DNA of 64,000 nucleotides from Butyrivibrio sp. NC2007 (GCF_000421405.1 NZ_ATWY01000001.1:124001-188000); one strand, 5' to 3'; positions 27,501-36,327 are shown, counted from the first letter of the stretch. The notes: generated from the sequence alone by a model not told the origin. Translations and numbers: made by a program.

Positions 27501-28103
27501 GATGTAAATGTAAATGCCATCGAGGATTACAAGAACCTCATGGAGAGATATACCTTTATGAAGACACAGCATGATGATCTTATTGAGGCAGAAGAGCAGC
27601 TTAAAGAGATCATCAAAGACCTAGATGAATCTATGAGAAAGCAGTTCATCGAGCAGTTCGAACTCATCAACAAAGAGTTTGATAAAGTCTTCAAAGAGAT
27701 GTTCGGAGGCGGACACGGTGCACTTGAACTTGCTGAGGATGAAGACGTTCTTGAAGCAGGAATCAGGATCAATGCACAGCCACCGGGCAAGAAACTTGTT
27801 AACATGATGCAGATGTCCGGTGGAGAGAAGGCTCTTACTGCAATAGCTCTTTTGTTTGCTATTCAGAACCTTAAGCCCTCACCATTCTGTCTGCTTGATG
27901 AGATTGAGGCGGCTCTTGATGAAAATAACGTTGTACGTTTTGCCAAGTATCTTCACAAGCTTGCAAGTACACAGTTCATCGTTATTACTCACAGAAGAGG
28001 AACCATGGAAAGTGCTGACAGACTCTACGGAATCACAATGCAGGAGAAGGGTGTATCTACCCTTGTCAGCGTAAACCTGATTGATAAGGAGCTTACAAAC
28101 TAA
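24546..28103 (+). CDS. smc: Chromosome partition / condensation protein SMC
   Basis: 1185 residues, normal for the family. Walker A GPNGSGKSNV at 31-40, long coiled coil, hinge domain about 502-660 (YGGSVKKVMERKEDTKGI ... GGAISGGAFKN), second coiled coil, then the ABC signature MSGGEKALTA (about 1089) and Walker B CLLDEIEAALD (about 1115). Binds and condenses DNA with ScpA and ScpB, which are not in this window. It overlaps rnc by one base at the start and ftsY by one base at the end, so rnc-smc-ftsY is one coupled unit, as in many Firmicutes. Confidence 0.98.
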   Translation: MYLKSIEIHGFKSFANKIKFDFHNGITGIVGPNGSGKSNVADAVRWVLGEQRIKQLRGGSMQDVIFSGTELRKPLGYAYVAITLDNSDHSLAIDYDEVTVSRRLYRSGESEYMINGSSCRLKDVNELFMDTGIGKEGYSIIGQGQIDQILSSKPEDRRNLFDEAAGIVKFKTRKETAIKKLEEEKINLTRLSDILSELEKQVGPLEKQSEVAKEFLRLRERLKTLDVNMFLVENKLQKQQLEEAENNYNVATESLEEAKGSYEKTKEEYENIQKQLEEIDKEIDEARAKITDSSVKREKLEGQIGILNEKIKSATDNDAHFKKREKDEREKLEVRYAERDKYLEEKEKIDKEAEGLLSDRESARKELEATLSQIENINNEIEECKSTIINTINTRSNIKSKLSSLDTMKEQVNIRKAELTGKLVRARSDESRQEETLKKLRDEFDSITAEISEMNKKQKETEKEVLSIRETMSIKDTELRKTQELYQQEKSRLEALANLTERYEGYGGSVKKVMERKEDTKGIIGVVADIIKTEPKYETAIEVALGGNIQNIVTDNEETAKEMIAYLKQSKAGRATFLPLTSLDNPPELKAKEALEEPGVLGMADELVKTDPKYKKVAKAMLGRIVAVDNVDNAVKIARKYKYTVRMVTLEGELLVPGGAISGGAFKNNSNLLGRRREMEDLEANVKKYKQKVEDTQAEIDGLKTKRNELRTLAEELRTELQGKFIAQNTARINVENEEKKQEEQKGSYSDLKTENAEIESKLSEIAAEKEQALLQLKESEELEKQCSEKVQTFQGQLETLHQDEEVKNEKVAKWDIEYEKFVQKQDFQKQNLDRINADIESEEDALEEILETIKKNDELLAQSKKDIEEIKLTIEASTDVQTDATKELEEKKEAKNALSVSQKEFFDKTQELNKQMSDLEKEVIRLVGKKERAQEAIESQINYMWNEYEITLADAAQMRDEEMTDIPSMRKETHTLKDSIKKLGDVNVNAIEDYKNLMERYTFMKTQHDDLIEAEEQLKEIIKDLDESMRKQFIEQFELINKEFDKVFKEMFGGGHGALELAEDEDVLEAGIRINAQPPGKKLVNMMQMSGGEKALTAIALLFAIQNLKPSPFCLLDEIEAALDENNVVRFAKYLHKLASTQFIVITHRRGTMESADRLYGITMQEKGVSTLVSVNLIDKELTN

Positions 28104-29092
28104 TGGCAAAAGGCTTTTTTGCAAAACTTCAGATCGGACTTGCCAAAACCAGAGATAAATTTCTTTGGGGAATGGACAATGTCTTTTACGACGATGCATT
28201 TGTAGATGAGGAATTCTATGAAGAACTCGAAGAAGTCCTCATCATGGCTGATATCGGCATAAATGCAACCAGCAGGATCATTGATAAACTAAGGGCTCAA
28301 GTCAAGGAACAAGGAATTATCCACCGTGCCAAGTGCAAAGAGCTCCTGGTTCAGAATATCAGAGAACAGATGAGAACTGATGGTGATGACTACAGCTTTG
28401 AGAACAAGAAGACAGTAATCTTTATCATTGGTGTTAACGGCGTCGGTAAGACAACGACTGTTGGTAAGCTTGCTTCCATCTACAGAAATAAAGGCAAGAA
28501 AGTAATTATTGCAGCAGCCGATACCTACAGAGCTGCAGCAACCGAGCAGCTTGCTACCTGGGCTGAGAGAGCTCAGACTCCCATCATCACAGGACGTGAG
28601 GGAGGAGATCCGGCCAGCGTTATCTATGATGCAACATCAGCTTTTAAGGCAAGAGACTGCGATATTCTGATTGTTGATACTGCCGGAAGACTTCATAACA
28701 AGAAAAACCTGATGGAAGAGCTTGCCAAGATGAACAGGATCATTGACAAAGAACTTCCCGGAATATGGCGCGAGAACTTTATTGTACTCGACGGTACAAC
28801 AGGCCAGAATGCCATTAATCAGGCAAGAGAATTCGGCGAAGCAGCCGACCTTACAGGTATAGTTCTTACAAAGCTTGATGGAACTGCCAAAGGCGGTATC
28901 GCTGTTGCTATCGTATCCGAGCTGAATATCCCCGTTAAATATGTGGGAGTCGGTGAGGGTATTGATGACCTTGAAAGATTTAATTCAGATGAATTTGTCG
29001 ATGCACTCTTTGATGTAGATAGAGATGATGCAGAGACTAATAATGATAAAGTTGAAGAAAATAAAGAGGAACAGGAGAATAGCAATGGCTGA
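28103..29092 (+). CDS. ftsY: Signal recognition particle receptor FtsY
   Basis: 329 residues: a short N domain (no long acidic A domain, as usual in Gram-positives) and the SRP GTPase domain with GVNGVGKTTT (about 111), DTAGR (about 191) and TKLDGTAKGG (about 256). It docks the Ffh-ribosome complex at the membrane; ffh is encoded 4.5 kb downstream. The acidic Asn/Glu tail (DDAETNNDKVEENKEEQEN) overlaps the ilvA start by 8 bases. Confidence 0.97.
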   Translation: MAKGFFAKLQIGLAKTRDKFLWGMDNVFYDDAFVDEEFYEELEEVLIMADIGINATSRIIDKLRAQVKEQGIIHRAKCKELLVQNIREQMRTDGDDYSFENKKTVIFIIGVNGVGKTTTVGKLASIYRNKGKKVIIAAADTYRAAATEQLATWAERAQTPIITGREGGDPASVIYDATSAFKARDCDILIVDTAGRLHNKKNLMEELAKMNRIIDKELPGIWRENFIVLDGTTGQNAINQAREFGEAADLTGIVLTKLDGTAKGGIAVAIVSELNIPVKYVGVGEGIDDLERFNSDEFVDALFDVDRDDAETNNDKVEENKEEQENSNG

Positions 29093-30311
29093 CGAAAACA
29101 AGATGACCCTGGACAAATTTGAAGAAGCGTATGAAGATGTCAAGAAAGTAACCCTTGATACCAAGCTCATTTACAGTGACTACTGGAGCTCAGTTACTGG
29201 TGGTAAGGTTTATTTAAAGCCTGAAAACCTTCAGAGGACCGGTGCTTACAAGGTAAGAGGTGCTTATTACAAGATTACGACTCTTACAGACGAAGAGCGC
29301 AGCAAGGGACTTATTACCGCATCTGCCGGCAATCATGCACAGGGTGTTGCATATGCTGCAAAACAGTACGGAGTAAAGGCTGTTATCTGTATGCCTACTT
29401 CAACTCCTCTTATCAAAGTTAACAGAACCAAGGCGCTTGGTGCAGAAGTTGTTCTCTACGGAGACGTATACGATGAAGCATACCAGAAAGCCCTTGAGCT
29501 TGCCAAGGAAAACGGATATACACTGGTTCATCCTTTCGACGATCTCGATGTAGCAACAGGCCAGGGCACTATAGCCATGGAGATCATAAAGGAACTTCCT
29601 ACAGTTGATGTGATCCTTGTACCAATAGGGGGAGGCGGACTTGCAACAGGTGTTTCAACACTCGCTAAGCTTCTTAATCCCAAGATAAAAGTAATAGGTG
29701 TAGAACCGGCCGGCGCTAACTGCATGCAGGAGTCATTTAAGGCAGGTCACGTAGTAACACTTCCTTCAGTAAACACAATTGCTGACGGTACAGCTGTTAA
29801 GACTCCCGGAGAGCATATTTTCCCTTATCTTCGCAAGAATATTGATGAGATAATCACTGTTCCCGATGAAGATCTTGTAGTTTCATTCCTTGATATGGTT
29901 GAGAACCACAAGATGGTTGTTGAGAACTCCGGCCTTTTGTCAGTTGCAGCACTCAAGCAGCTTGATCTTAAGGACAAAAAGGTAGCATGCGTACTTTCCG
30001 GTGGAAACATGGATATCATTACCATGTCTTCAGTGGTTCAGCAGGGTCTTATCATGAGAGACCGTATATTTACGGTTTCAGTTCTTTTACCTGATAAGCC
30101 AGGTGAATTATCAAGAGTTTCCGGAATTATAGCCGAAGTAAAAGGAAATGTTATAAAATTAGAGCATAACCAGTTTGTTTCCATCAACAGAAACGCTGCA
30201 GTTGAGCTCAGAATCACTCTGGAGGCATTTGGAACCGAGCATAAGGAGCAGATCATGAATGCTCTTAACGACAACGGTTACAAGCCAAGAATCGTAAGGA
30301 CCAATATTTAA
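29085..30311 (+). CDS. ilvA: Threonine ammonia-lyase (threonine dehydratase) with ACT domain
   Basis: 408 residues from the ATG at 29085, which has AACAGGAGAA in front; a longer reading from 29025 lies inside ftsY. Fold type II PLP enzyme with the cofactor lysine in GAYKVRGAYY (K56), the GNHAQG loop, the GGGGLATG phosphate-binding loop and a C-terminal ACT domain (about 325-408, FTVSVLLPDKPGELSRVS). Deaminates threonine to 2-oxobutanoate, the entry to isoleucine. One ACT domain and about 400 residues match the shorter form widespread in clostridia, which may be anabolic or catabolic. Confidence 0.94.
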   Translation: MADENKMTLDKFEEAYEDVKKVTLDTKLIYSDYWSSVTGGKVYLKPENLQRTGAYKVRGAYYKITTLTDEERSKGLITASAGNHAQGVAYAAKQYGVKAVICMPTSTPLIKVNRTKALGAEVVLYGDVYDEAYQKALELAKENGYTLVHPFDDLDVATGQGTIAMEIIKELPTVDVILVPIGGGGLATGVSTLAKLLNPKIKVIGVEPAGANCMQESFKAGHVVTLPSVNTIADGTAVKTPGEHIFPYLRKNIDEIITVPDEDLVVSFLDMVENHKMVVENSGLLSVAALKQLDLKDKKVACVLSGGNMDIITMSSVVQQGLIMRDRIFTVSVLLPDKPGELSRVSGIIAEVKGNVIKLEHNQFVSINRNAAVELRITLEAFGTEHKEQIMNALNDNGYKPRIVRTNI

Positions 30312-31189
30312 TGAATTCAAAGAAAATATCACCAAAGAAGAGACTCAAGGAGTATCTGATAATAACATTTGCAGCTCTTATCTACGGAGTTGGAACGAGT
30401 CTTTTGGTAGACCCAAATAACCTTGCACCCGGTGGAATGACCGGTCTTGCAATCGTTCTTAACAGGCTTGTGGGAATAGGAACAGGTATGTGGTTTCTTA
30501 TACTGAACATACCTATTCTTCTCATAGCCATCATGAAATTTGGCATAAGATTTACCATATCTACAATCTATGCCACAACAATGATATCTGTATTTACGGA
30601 TCTGTGTACCAAATACTTCGGGCAGTACATAATACACGATATGATACTGGCTGTTACCATCGGAAGTGCCATGACAGCCGTTGCTATCGGACTGATATTT
30701 AAATGTCATGCCACAAGTGGTGGTACGGATGTTATAATTAAACTGTTAAGGCTTCGGTACCCTCATATTAAGACCGGAATTCTATATATCATGACCGATA
30801 TGATAGTTCTGGTAATAGCAGCCATCGTATTTAACGATCTGGCAGCTGCTATGTATTCTTTCTTATCAGTACTTGTTGTCAGCGCTGTTGTTGACTTTGT
30901 TCTGTACGGAAGAGACGGTGCCAAGCTTATTTACATCATTTCAGACAGACCGGACATTATTACCGCAAGGCTGTTAGATGAGCTGGATATCGGTGCAACA
31001 CACGTATTCGCTCAGGGGGCATACAGCGGAGAAAAAAAGAAAGTAATAATGTGCGCTATTAAAAAGAGACTTTCACCTCTTGCAGAAGACATTGTAAGAG
31101 AAGAGGATCCAAACGCATTTATGATCATTACCAGTGCAAGTGAGATCTTCGGTGAGGGATACAAAAGCTATTTCGACGAGAGAATGTAA
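30311..31189 (+). CDS. YitT family membrane protein (DUF161/DUF2179)
   Basis: 292 residues: five to six membrane helices in the first 200 residues with YGVGTSLLVDPNNLAPGGMTGLA, and the CHATSGGTDVI motif typical of the family, followed by a cytoplasmic DUF2179 domain (about 215-285, GATHVFAQGAYSGEKKKVIM). Function in the family is not established. The start overlaps the ilvA stop by one base. Confidence 0.9.
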   Translation: MNSKKISPKKRLKEYLIITFAALIYGVGTSLLVDPNNLAPGGMTGLAIVLNRLVGIGTGMWFLILNIPILLIAIMKFGIRFTISTIYATTMISVFTDLCTKYFGQYIIHDMILAVTIGSAMTAVAIGLIFKCHATSGGTDVIIKLLRLRYPHIKTGILYIMTDMIVLVIAAIVFNDLAAAMYSFLSVLVVSAVVDFVLYGRDGAKLIYIISDRPDIITARLLDELDIGATHVFAQGAYSGEKKKVIMCAIKKRLSPLAEDIVREEDPNAFMIITSASEIFGEGYKSYFDERM

Positions 31190-31192
31190 GGT

Positions 31193-32278
31193 ATGAATAA
31201 TTCAGGGGATTACAGAGTTCGCAGGGGTGTCAGAAATACACAGAATATAGTATCTATTATCTTCCTTAGTCTGGTTGCGCTGATGGCGCTGACCTTCAGC
31301 ATTGTTCTTCTTATCAGAAATGCCAACCTTCAGAGACAGGAAGATGCCATAAGGAGTGAGCTTGATGCACTGAATCAGGAGGGCTACTATACTGAGGCAG
31401 AGGCATCAAAGCTTGTTGAAGACGCAAAAGAAGAAGCTGCGGAAGAGACAAAAAACTCCATCAGAGCAATGATCCAGCAAAAACTTGAAAATGGCGACGG
31501 AGCTACAAGCACTATCAGATCTCTTTTCCCGGATCAGATAGTTGTAGCAAGTTCCGGAAGATATTATTTCTTCCCGATACTTGATGAGATTGAGCATCAT
31601 GGATTCGGAGAAGAAGATTTTGAGTTTGATGAGAACGGTTTTCTTACATACGTAGGAGATGATTCTACCGTTGAAGCCAAAAACGGAATCGATGTATCAA
31701 GATTTCAGGGAGAGATCGACTGGAAGAAGGTTAAGGCTGCAGGCATTGATTTTGCAATTATAAGAGCCGGCCTTCGCGGAACAACAGAGGGTAAGCTTCT
31801 TGTAGATGATTTCTTCGAGGCCAATATTGAAGGCGCAACAGAAAACGGCATCGATGTAGGCGTTTATTTCTATTCACAGGCTCTTGATGAAGATGAGGCA
31901 AAAGAGGAAGTTCAGCTTATTCTTGACCTTATCGAGCCCTACAAGATCAAGTACCCTGTTGTTATCGATGTAGAGTCTGCAGAGTCTGATTCAGCAAGAA
32001 CCGTTGACCTCTCAACTGACGATTATGAGCTTGTTGTGAAGACTTTTTGTGATATGGTTTCAAATGCAGGCTATACACCTATGATTTATGGTAATGTAAA
32101 GAGCTTCACCCTGCTGATGGATGCAATTGATGTCGACAATTACGATATCTGGATCGCATATTACGGAACGCCTCTTTATTATCCTTACCACTTTGATATC
32201 TGGCAGTACACATCATCCGGAAGGGTCGATGGAATCGACGGAGACGTAGACCTTAACATCTGTATAACGGATTATTGA
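31193..32278 (+). CDS. Membrane-anchored GH25 muramidase (lysozyme)
   Basis: 361 residues. One N-terminal membrane helix (about 19-41), a coiled segment (about 42-95), then a GH25 catalytic domain from about 163: NGIDVSRFQGEIDW with the first catalytic Asp, AIIRAGLRG, YFYSQA, and VVIDVESAES carrying the acidic catalytic pair; it ends WQYTSSGRVDGIDGDVDLN. Cleaves the N-acetylmuramyl-N-acetylglucosamine bond of peptidoglycan at the outer face of the membrane. It starts 3 bases after the YitT gene, so both share the ilvA transcript. Confidence 0.92.
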   Translation: MNNSGDYRVRRGVRNTQNIVSIIFLSLVALMALTFSIVLLIRNANLQRQEDAIRSELDALNQEGYYTEAEASKLVEDAKEEAAEETKNSIRAMIQQKLENGDGATSTIRSLFPDQIVVASSGRYYFFPILDEIEHHGFGEEDFEFDENGFLTYVGDDSTVEAKNGIDVSRFQGEIDWKKVKAAGIDFAIIRAGLRGTTEGKLLVDDFFEANIEGATENGIDVGVYFYSQALDEDEAKEEVQLILDLIEPYKIKYPVVIDVESAESDSARTVDLSTDDYELVVKTFCDMVSNAGYTPMIYGNVKSFTLLMDAIDVDNYDIWIAYYGTPLYYPYHFDIWQYTSSGRVDGIDGDVDLNICITDY

Positions 32279-32279
32279 T

Positions 32280-33146
32280 ATGGAAAATGGATATGATGCT
32301 TCATTATCTTATGAAGCTTATGAGCAAAAAGGATATCTGAACGAGGATTTTCACTTCTTTCATATTAAGACAGAAGAGTCCTTTGATATACCTTTTCACT
32401 ATCACGACTTTCATAAACTTATCTTAATACTTGATGGAACAGTAAAATATAACATCGAAGGGTTTGAGTATGATCTTATGCCCTTCGATTTTGTGCTTGT
32501 TAACAGATTTATGATCCATAAGCCGGAAATTGGAGCACAGCCAAAAGGCAAAGGGTATGACAGGATAATCCTTTATCTCTCTGATGATTTTCTAAATCAT
32601 TACGGCCTTTTGGATTCATTTGACAAGGCAAAAGAGCTAAAGAGCTATGTGGTAAGGTTTCCTGCAAATATCAGTGCAGAAATCTTTAATATGTTTGAAA
32701 CTGTTGAAGCAGATGAAAAGAAACAGGATAAGGAATATGCCGGAAAACTTACAACACGGCTGGATCTGATGAAGGCTCTCATTGCTTTTAATAAGGCCTG
32801 CATTATGGAAGACTTCGGATTTAAGCCTGAAGCCAGGTATAATCGCAAGATAATTGAGATAATCGAGTATATCGGAAATAACTTAAATAAAGACCTCTCG
32901 ATTGATCTTTTAGCTGATAAGTTCTACATGAGCAAGTATCATATGATGCGTACATTCAAGAATGAGACCGGGTATTCAATCCATCAATACATCTCGGAGA
33001 AGCGCATTCTTCTTGCAAGAAGCTATATAATGGGCGGAATGCCTGCCACAAATGCCTGCATAGAATGTGGCTTTCGTGATTATTCATCCTTCAGCAGAGC
33101 TTTTAAAAACCAGCTTGGGATAATGCCTTCAGAGGTTAAGATATAG
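32280..33146 (+). CDS. AraC family transcriptional regulator
   Basis: 288 residues. N-terminal cupin-like domain (IPFHYHDFHKLILILDGTVKY), C-terminal double helix-turn-helix (SIDLLADKFYMSKYHMMRTFKNETG, ATNACIECGFRDYSSFSRAFKNQLG) ending GIMPSEVKI. It starts one base after the lysozyme stop, so it is probably co-transcribed with it. Its stop codon lies inside the stem of the following terminator. Similar in layout to the regulator at 21045 but clearly a different protein. Confidence 0.9.
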   Translation: MENGYDASLSYEAYEQKGYLNEDFHFFHIKTEESFDIPFHYHDFHKLILILDGTVKYNIEGFEYDLMPFDFVLVNRFMIHKPEIGAQPKGKGYDRIILYLSDDFLNHYGLLDSFDKAKELKSYVVRFPANISAEIFNMFETVEADEKKQDKEYAGKLTTRLDLMKALIAFNKACIMEDFGFKPEARYNRKIIEIIEYIGNNLNKDLSIDLLADKFYMSKYHMMRTFKNETGYSIHQYISEKRILLARSYIMGGMPATNACIECGFRDYSSFSRAFKNQLGIMPSEVKI

Positions 33147-33183
33147 GCGTCAAGAAAAAATACTTGACACCTATATCTTTTTT
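33141..33183 (+). terminator. Terminator of the ilvA-yitT-lysozyme-araC unit, overlapping the araC stop
   Basis: A 14-base stem with one mismatch (33141-33154 with 33163-33176, loop AAAAAATA) followed by CTTTTTT. The left arm includes the TAG stop codon at 33144-33146; the right arm contains the TTGACA of the next promoter. Confidence 0.88.
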
Positions 33184-33192
33184 GTATATTAT
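33164..33192 (+). promoter_or_regulatory. Sigma-A promoter of ylxM-ffh
   Basis: TTGACA (33164-33169), 17-base spacer containing the terminator T-run, TATTAT (33187-33192). The start codon is at 33226. Confidence 0.82.
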
Positions 33193-33225
33193 ACTCATTG
33201 TGCATATTTGAGGATGAGGTTAACT

Positions 33226-33546
33226 ATGGAGAAAATCGTTGAACAGGGTTTGCTGTACGATTTCTACGGCGAACTGCTTACAGAACATCAAAAGCAGATA
33301 TATGAAGCAGCTGTTTACAACGATATGTCACTTACCGAGATCGCAGATGAACACGGTATCAGTAAACAGGGTGTTCATGATCTTATAAAGAGATGCACGA
33401 AATCGCTTCAGGAATATGAGGATAAGCTCCACATGATCAGACGCTTTGAGGCAATCAAGACTCAGGTCGAGAGACTAAAGGATGCATCCGGCGGAGATAA
33501 AGATCTCTTGGATATTTCTGAAAAGATATTAGAGGAGCTTGGTTGA
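33226..33546 (+). CDS. ylxM: YlxM family SRP-associated DNA-binding-like protein
   Basis: 106 residues from the ATG at 33226, preceded by GAGGATGAGG; a TTG at 33208 would sit inside that ribosome site. Sigma-70 region 4-like helix-turn-helix: LTEHQKQIYEAAVYNDMSLTEIADEHGISKQGVHDLIKR. In Firmicutes this gene regularly precedes ffh and its product assists the SRP GTPase cycle in streptococci. The stop overlaps the ffh start by one base. Confidence 0.93.
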   Translation: MEKIVEQGLLYDFYGELLTEHQKQIYEAAVYNDMSLTEIADEHGISKQGVHDLIKRCTKSLQEYEDKLHMIRRFEAIKTQVERLKDASGGDKDLLDISEKILEELG

Positions 33547-34919
33547 TGGCTTTTGAAAGTCTTACTGATAAACTTCAAAACGTATTTAAAGGCCTAAGGA
33601 GTAAGGGCGTCCTCACCGAGGCAGATGTTAAGACTGCTTTAAAAGAAGTAAAGATGGCTCTTCTTGAAGCTGACGTAAGCTTTAAGGTGGTTAAACAATT
33701 TATTAACTCCGTGCAGGAGAGAGCTATCGGTGAAGGAGTACTAAACGGCCTTAATCCCGGACAGATGGTCATCAAGATTGTTAATGAAGAAATGACCAGC
33801 CTTATGGGATCTGAGACAACTGAGATTCAGTTTCAGCCTGTAAATGAGATAACAGTTCTCATGATGTGCGGTCTTCAGGGTGCTGGTAAAACAACTACAG
33901 CTGCCAAGATAGCCGGTAAGATCAAACTTAAAGGCAGAAAACCACTTCTGGTTGCCTGCGACGTTTACAGGCCTGCAGCTATAGATCAGCTGAAAATCAA
34001 TGCTGACAAACAGCAGGTAGATTTCTTTTCAATGGGAACTGACATAAGTCCTGTTGAAATAGCTAAGGCTTCAATCGATCACGCTAAGAAGAACAACAAT
34101 AACGTTGTTATCATCGATACAGCTGGTCGACTTCAGATAGATGAAGCAATGATGAAGGAGCTCATTGACATCAAGGAAGCGGTAACTGTTCATCAGACCC
34201 TCCTGGTAGTTGATGCAATGACCGGTCAGGATGCAGTAAATGTTGCATCTGAGTTCAACGAGAAGGTTGGAGTTGACGGAATTATCCTCTCCAAGATGGA
34301 CGGCGACTCAAGAGGTGGTGCGGCTCTTTCGACAAAAGCAGTTACGGGTAAGCCTATTCTCTATGTTGGTATGGGTGAGAAGCTCTCAGATCTTGAGCAG
34401 TTCTATCCTGACAGAATGGCCAGCAGAATCCTTGGAATGGGTGATGTACTAAGTCTCATCGACAAGGCTGTTGAAGCCAACGCTCAGATGGATGCTGAAA
34501 AAGAAAAAGAGATGGCCCAGAAGATGAAAAAGGGCAAGCTCGATTTCGAGATGTATCTTGAGAGCATGAAACAGATGAGAAACATGGGCGGACTTGGAGC
34601 TATCATGGGAATGCTTCCCGGAATGGGCAAGATCGGTGATGATCAGCTTCCCGATGAGAAAGAACTCGCAAGGTTAGAGGCCATTGTTCTTTCAATGACA
34701 CCACAGGAGCGCAAGAATCCCAAACTTATGAGCCCTCAGAGGAAATACAGGATTGCCAAGGGGTCAGGTAATGACATTGCAGCTGTTAACAGATTCATCA
34801 AACAGTTCGAGCAGATGAACAAGATGATGAAACAGATGCCCGGCCTTATGGGCGGCAAGAGAGGATTTGGTAAGTTCGGTAAATTCGGTAATCCTTTCGG
34901 CGGTGGTAAATTATTCTAA
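33546..34919 (+). CDS. ffh: Signal recognition particle protein Ffh
   Basis: 457 residues from the ATG at 33546; the TTG three bases earlier is less likely. N domain, GTPase domain with GLQGAGKTTTAAK (about 109), DTAGRLQID and SKMDGDSRGG, and a Met-rich M domain (about 300-457: MRNMGGLGAIMGMLPGMGK, QMNKMMKQMPGLMGG) that binds SRP RNA and signal peptides. Partner of FtsY at 28103. Coupled to ylxM by a one-base overlap. Confidence 0.97.
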   Translation: MAFESLTDKLQNVFKGLRSKGVLTEADVKTALKEVKMALLEADVSFKVVKQFINSVQERAIGEGVLNGLNPGQMVIKIVNEEMTSLMGSETTEIQFQPVNEITVLMMCGLQGAGKTTTAAKIAGKIKLKGRKPLLVACDVYRPAAIDQLKINADKQQVDFFSMGTDISPVEIAKASIDHAKKNNNNVVIIDTAGRLQIDEAMMKELIDIKEAVTVHQTLLVVDAMTGQDAVNVASEFNEKVGVDGIILSKMDGDSRGGAALSTKAVTGKPILYVGMGEKLSDLEQFYPDRMASRILGMGDVLSLIDKAVEANAQMDAEKEKEMAQKMKKGKLDFEMYLESMKQMRNMGGLGAIMGMLPGMGKIGDDQLPDEKELARLEAIVLSMTPQERKNPKLMSPQRKYRIAKGSGNDIAAVNRFIKQFEQMNKMMKQMPGLMGGKRGFGKFGKFGNPFGGGKLF

Positions 34920-34945
34920 CGATATGTCATTGCAGCAATAGCTGT

Positions 34946-34974
34946 TTGATACATATAAAACTGACAACAATAAT
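34946..34974 (+). promoter_or_regulatory. Possible promoter of rpsP
   Basis: TTGATA (34946-34951), 17-base spacer, AATAAT (34969-34974), 28 bases before the rpsP start codon. The -10 box is weak. Otherwise the gap after ffh holds only AT-rich sequence. Confidence 0.35.
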
Positions 34975-35002
34975 TTAATTATTTAAATGGAGGAAATTTA
35001 AA

Positions 35003-35248
35003 ATGGCAGTAAAGATCAGATTAAAGAGAATTGGTAAGAAGAAGGTTCCTTTCTACAGAATCATCGTTTCAGATTCAAAGGCTCCTGTACAGGGTAAGTT
35101 CATCGAGGAGATCGGAACATACGATCCTAACACAGATCCCAGCACAGTTAAGGTTAACGAGGAGCTTGCTAAGAAGTGGCTTTCAAACGGTGCACAGCCA
35201 ACTGAGTCTGTAGCTAAGTTATTCAGACAGGCCGGCATTCAGAAATAA
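35003..35248 (+). CDS. rpsP: 30S ribosomal protein S16
   Basis: 81 residues with the S16 pattern [28 protein letters not shown] and IGTYDPN. Strong GGAGGAA ribosome site. Followed by khpA, trmD and rimM, a conserved ribosome maturation cluster. Confidence 0.98.
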   Translation: MAVKIRLKRIGKKKVPFYRIIVSDSKAPVQGKFIEEIGTYDPNTDPSTVKVNEELAKKWLSNGAQPTESVAKLFRQAGIQK

Positions 35249-35284
35249 TATTTTTCTTTTTCATAAATATGCCGGAGGTTAATC

Positions 35285-35512
35285 ATGAAAGATTTAGTTG
35301 AAGTTATCGCAAAAGCGCTTGTTGATAACCCCGATGAGGTTGTTGTAACCGAGAAAAAGGACGGGCGTAATATAATGATCGAGCTTCATGTTGCACCTTC
35401 AGACATGGGCAAGGTAATTGGTAAACAGGGCCGTATTGCAAAGGCAATCCGCGCTGTAGTCAAGGCAGCATCAACAAGAGAAAACATTAAGGTTGATGTA
35501 GAAATTGTTTAA
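35285..35512 (+). CDS. khpA: KH domain RNA-binding protein KhpA
   Basis: 75 residues, a single type II KH domain with the GKVIGKQGRIAKAIRAVV signature (GxxG loop GKQG). Forms a pair with KhpB/Jag in Firmicutes and binds many RNAs; the partner is not in this window. Located 36 bases after rpsP, the usual place. Confidence 0.95.
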   Translation: MKDLVEVIAKALVDNPDEVVVTEKKDGRNIMIELHVAPSDMGKVIGKQGRIAKAIRAVVKAASTRENIKVDVEIV

Positions 35513-35520
35513 TTAAGGAT

Positions 35521-35557
35521 AGCCGAATAAGATATATTTCTTATTCGGCTTTTTTTC
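35521..35557 (+). terminator. Terminator between khpA and trmD
   Basis: Perfect 12-base stem AGCCGAATAAGA / TCTTATTCGGCT, 6-base loop, then seven T. trmD starts 12 bases later and I see no separate promoter, so expression of trmD and rimM may rely on read-through. Confidence 0.88.
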
Positions 35558-35568
35558 TAAGGAGAACA

Positions 35569-36327
35569 ATGAACTACCACATTATGACTCTTTTCCCTGA
35601 AATGATAGAACAGGGACTCTCCACAAGCATTATAGGAAGAGCAATAGAAAAGGGCTTCATTTCTTTTGAGGCTATAAATATAAGAGACTATTCAGGTGAT
35701 CTCAAACACCACAAGGTGGATGATTACACCTATGGCGGCGGAGCAGGCATGCTTATGCAGGCTCAGCCTATATATGACTGTTATAAAGCAATTGAAGATA
35801 AAATAGATTCAAAACCAAGAGTTATATATGTAACTCCACAGGGCTCGGTATTTACACAGAAGATGGCTGCTGAGTTTGCACAGGAAAAAGACCTTGTGTT
35901 TTTGTGCGGACATTATGAGGGCGTAGATGAAAGAGTTCTGGAAGAGATAGTTACAGACTATGTCTCAATCGGAGACTATGTCCTTACCGGAGGAGAGCTT
36001 CCGGCCATGGTCATGATAGACGCAATATCAAGGCTGGTACCCGGTGTTTTAAACAACGATGAGTCAGCACTGACAGAGAGTTTTGGAAACGGTCTTTTGG
36101 AATACCCTCAGTACTCAAGGCCTGAGGAATGGATGGGTAAAAAAGTACCGCCGATTCTTTTATCGGGTGATCACAAGAAAGTTGATGAGTGGAGACTTGA
36201 GCAGTCCCTTATCAGAACCAAAGAGCGAAGGCCTGATCTCTATGAGCAGTATATGATCGACAATCCGCCAAAACCGGAGAAAAAGAAGCGCAAGAGAAAA
36301 CCTAAGCCGGAAACAGAAGGAGAATAA
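35569..36327 (+). CDS. trmD: tRNA (guanine37-N1)-methyltransferase
   Basis: 252 residues. SPOUT methyltransferase with the trefoil-knot motifs: DDYTYGGGAGMLMQ, LVFLCGHYEGVDERV and VSIGDYVLTGGELPA. Methylates G37 of tRNAs reading CNN codons, keeping the reading frame. A Lys/Arg-rich C-terminal tail (EKKKRKRKPKPE) extends beyond the core. trmD stands before rimM here, with no base between stop and start; the reverse order is more common. Confidence 0.97.
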   Translation: MNYHIMTLFPEMIEQGLSTSIIGRAIEKGFISFEAINIRDYSGDLKHHKVDDYTYGGGAGMLMQAQPIYDCYKAIEDKIDSKPRVIYVTPQGSVFTQKMAAEFAQEKDLVFLCGHYEGVDERVLEEIVTDYVSIGDYVLTGGELPAMVMIDAISRLVPGVLNNDESALTESFGNGLLEYPQYSRPEEWMGKKVPPILLSGDHKKVDEWRLEQSLIRTKERRPDLYEQYMIDNPPKPEKKKRKRKPKPETEGE

